This document shows positions 6,846 through 7,499 of a stretch of 7,499 nucleotides of DNA, one piece after another. Source of the DNA: Anaerolineales bacterium (GTDB lineage: Bacteria > Chloroflexota > Anaerolineae > Anaerolineales > UBA6663); NCBI GenBank assembly GCA_017999235.1, contig JAGOBN010000183.1, positions 1 to 7,499 of the forward strand, given 5' to 3'. A program made the translations under genes and the position numbers. Within the stretch, counting starts at the first letter, position 1, and each line of letters opens with the position of its first letter. The notes beneath the pieces are model-generated. The model saw only the letters and a program-made list of their open reading frames with translations, had not been told where the DNA came from and ran no database searches.

Positions 6846-7499
6846 ATGCTGACTTCTAACGACCCCGGAGAGACCTGGACCGCGGCGGCCCGCCAGATTC
6901 GCGGGCACGTGGTGGCCATGTCCCACCGCACCGGCGCGCCGCATCTCGGCTCAGCGCTGTCGTGCGTGGAGATCCTGGTGGCGGCCTATTGGGGCGGATT
7001 GCACCTCGACCCGGCCCACCCCGCCGCGCCGGAGCGCGATCGGTTTATCCTCAGCAAAGGCCACGCGGCCGCCGCCCTGTATGCCGCCCTGGCCGTGCGC
7101 GGCTTCTTTCCGCTGGCATGGCTGGACACCTATGCCGAAGCGGGGAGCCGCTTGCCCGAACACCCCGCGCCGTATTGCGTGCCCGGGCTGGAGGCGGCCA
7201 CCGGCTCGCTCGGGCACGGCTTATCGCTGGGCGTGGGCATGGCGCTGGCGGCGCGCGTCCAACGCCGCCGCTATCGCGTCCTGGCGCTTTTGAGCGACGG
7301 CGAGTGCAATGAAGGCTCGGTGTGGGAGGCGGCCATGTTCGCCGGCGCCCAGCGGCTGGACCAGCTGGCCGTGGTCATCGACTTCAACAAATGGCAGGCC
7401 ACCGGGCGCAGCCGGGAAGTGATGGCCCTGGACCCGTTGGCCGACAAGTGGACGGCGTTTGGCTGGAGTGCCTGTGAGGTGGACGGCCATGACCTGCCG
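6846..7499 (+). CDS. Transketolase N-terminal (TPP-binding) subunit, 3' partial
   Basis: 218 codons are visible, open to the window end. The ATG at 6846 is the only ATG in frame after the previous TAA (30-nt gap) and has no clear Shine-Dalgarno site; an out-of-frame ATG at 6841 meets TGA after three codons. Hallmarks are GAPHLGSALS (H33), LSKGH (H73), ATGSLGHG (H124), and the thiamine-diphosphate/Mg motif SDGECNEG (D151) with N181 in DFN thirty residues later, the spacing of full transketolases. These place it as the N-terminal half of a split transketolase; the C-terminal (pyrimidine-binding) half is expected just downstream. Its place beside sugar-activation genes suggests a pathway role, moving a two-carbon ketol unit to build an unusual ketose or heptose phosphate, more than central metabolism. 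That role is inferred. Confidence 0.92.
   Translation, partial: MLTSNDPGETWTAAARQIRGHVVAMSHRTGAPHLGSALSCVEILVAAYWGGLHLDPAHPAAPERDRFILSKGHAAAALYAALAVRGFFPLAWLDTYAEAGSRLPEHPAPYCVPGLEAATGSLGHGLSLGVGMALAARVQRRRYRVLALLSDGECNEGSVWEAAMFAGAQRLDQLAVVIDFNKWQATGRSREVMALDPLADKWTAFGWSACEVDGHDLP

Noticed and set aside
6841..6852. Three-codon mini-ORF (ATG CCA TGC TGA) overlapping the transketolase start
   Set aside because: Too short to judge; probably a chance ATG. It could affect initiation, but nothing else supports that.
1..7499. Frequent GGCCGG/GCCGGC words as a repeat family
   Set aside because: They occur inside codons throughout and fit the base composition and Ala/Gly/Arg/Pro codon use; no ordered array or constant spacing was seen.

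Overview
The window is GC-rich, densely coded bacterial DNA with every gene on the + strand. It looks like part of a cell-surface glycan or protein-glycosylation locus. Nothing in it fixes the taxon. GC-rich codon use, TPR-fused glycan enzymes, a candidate sigma-54 promoter and LPS/O-antigen-type sugar genes suggest a Gram-negative or similar environmental bacterium, but this is inference. No rRNA, tRNA, CRISPR array, transposase or integrase was seen.

Region 1 (1-3102) holds two modular proteins. The first is cut by the window edge and joins TPR repeats to a class I SAM-dependent methyltransferase. The second joins five TPRs, a Pro/Ala-rich linker and a GT-B type glycosyltransferase. Their last two TPRs are close paralogues (about 40 of 69 residues identical by eye), so one TPR scaffold carries two different catalytic domains. 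A strong rho-independent terminator (3061-3102) closes this part.

Region 2 (3103-3285) is a regulatory intergenic stretch. It has a 79-bp segment resembling the leader of the TPR-glycosyltransferase gene (1208-1286), a tandem direct repeat, and a -24/-12 (sigma-54-like) element overlapping a 7-bp inverted repeat.

Region 3 (3286-7499) is a tight operon: an extended-SDR nucleotide-sugar epimerase; a bifunctional nucleotidyltransferase/PfkB kinase with the HldE domains in reversed order, joined by a GTGA overlap; a second SDR epimerase/dehydratase; and the N-terminal (TPP-binding) half of a split transketolase running off the window. Together they suggest a dedicated route in which transketolase makes or remodels a sugar phosphate, the bifunctional enzyme phosphorylates it and links it to a nucleotide, and the two SDR enzymes alter its stereochemistry or oxidation state. 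The TPR-linked glycosyltransferase and methyltransferase could then transfer and methylate the product. The enzyme families are well supported; the order of steps and the final sugar are inferred.
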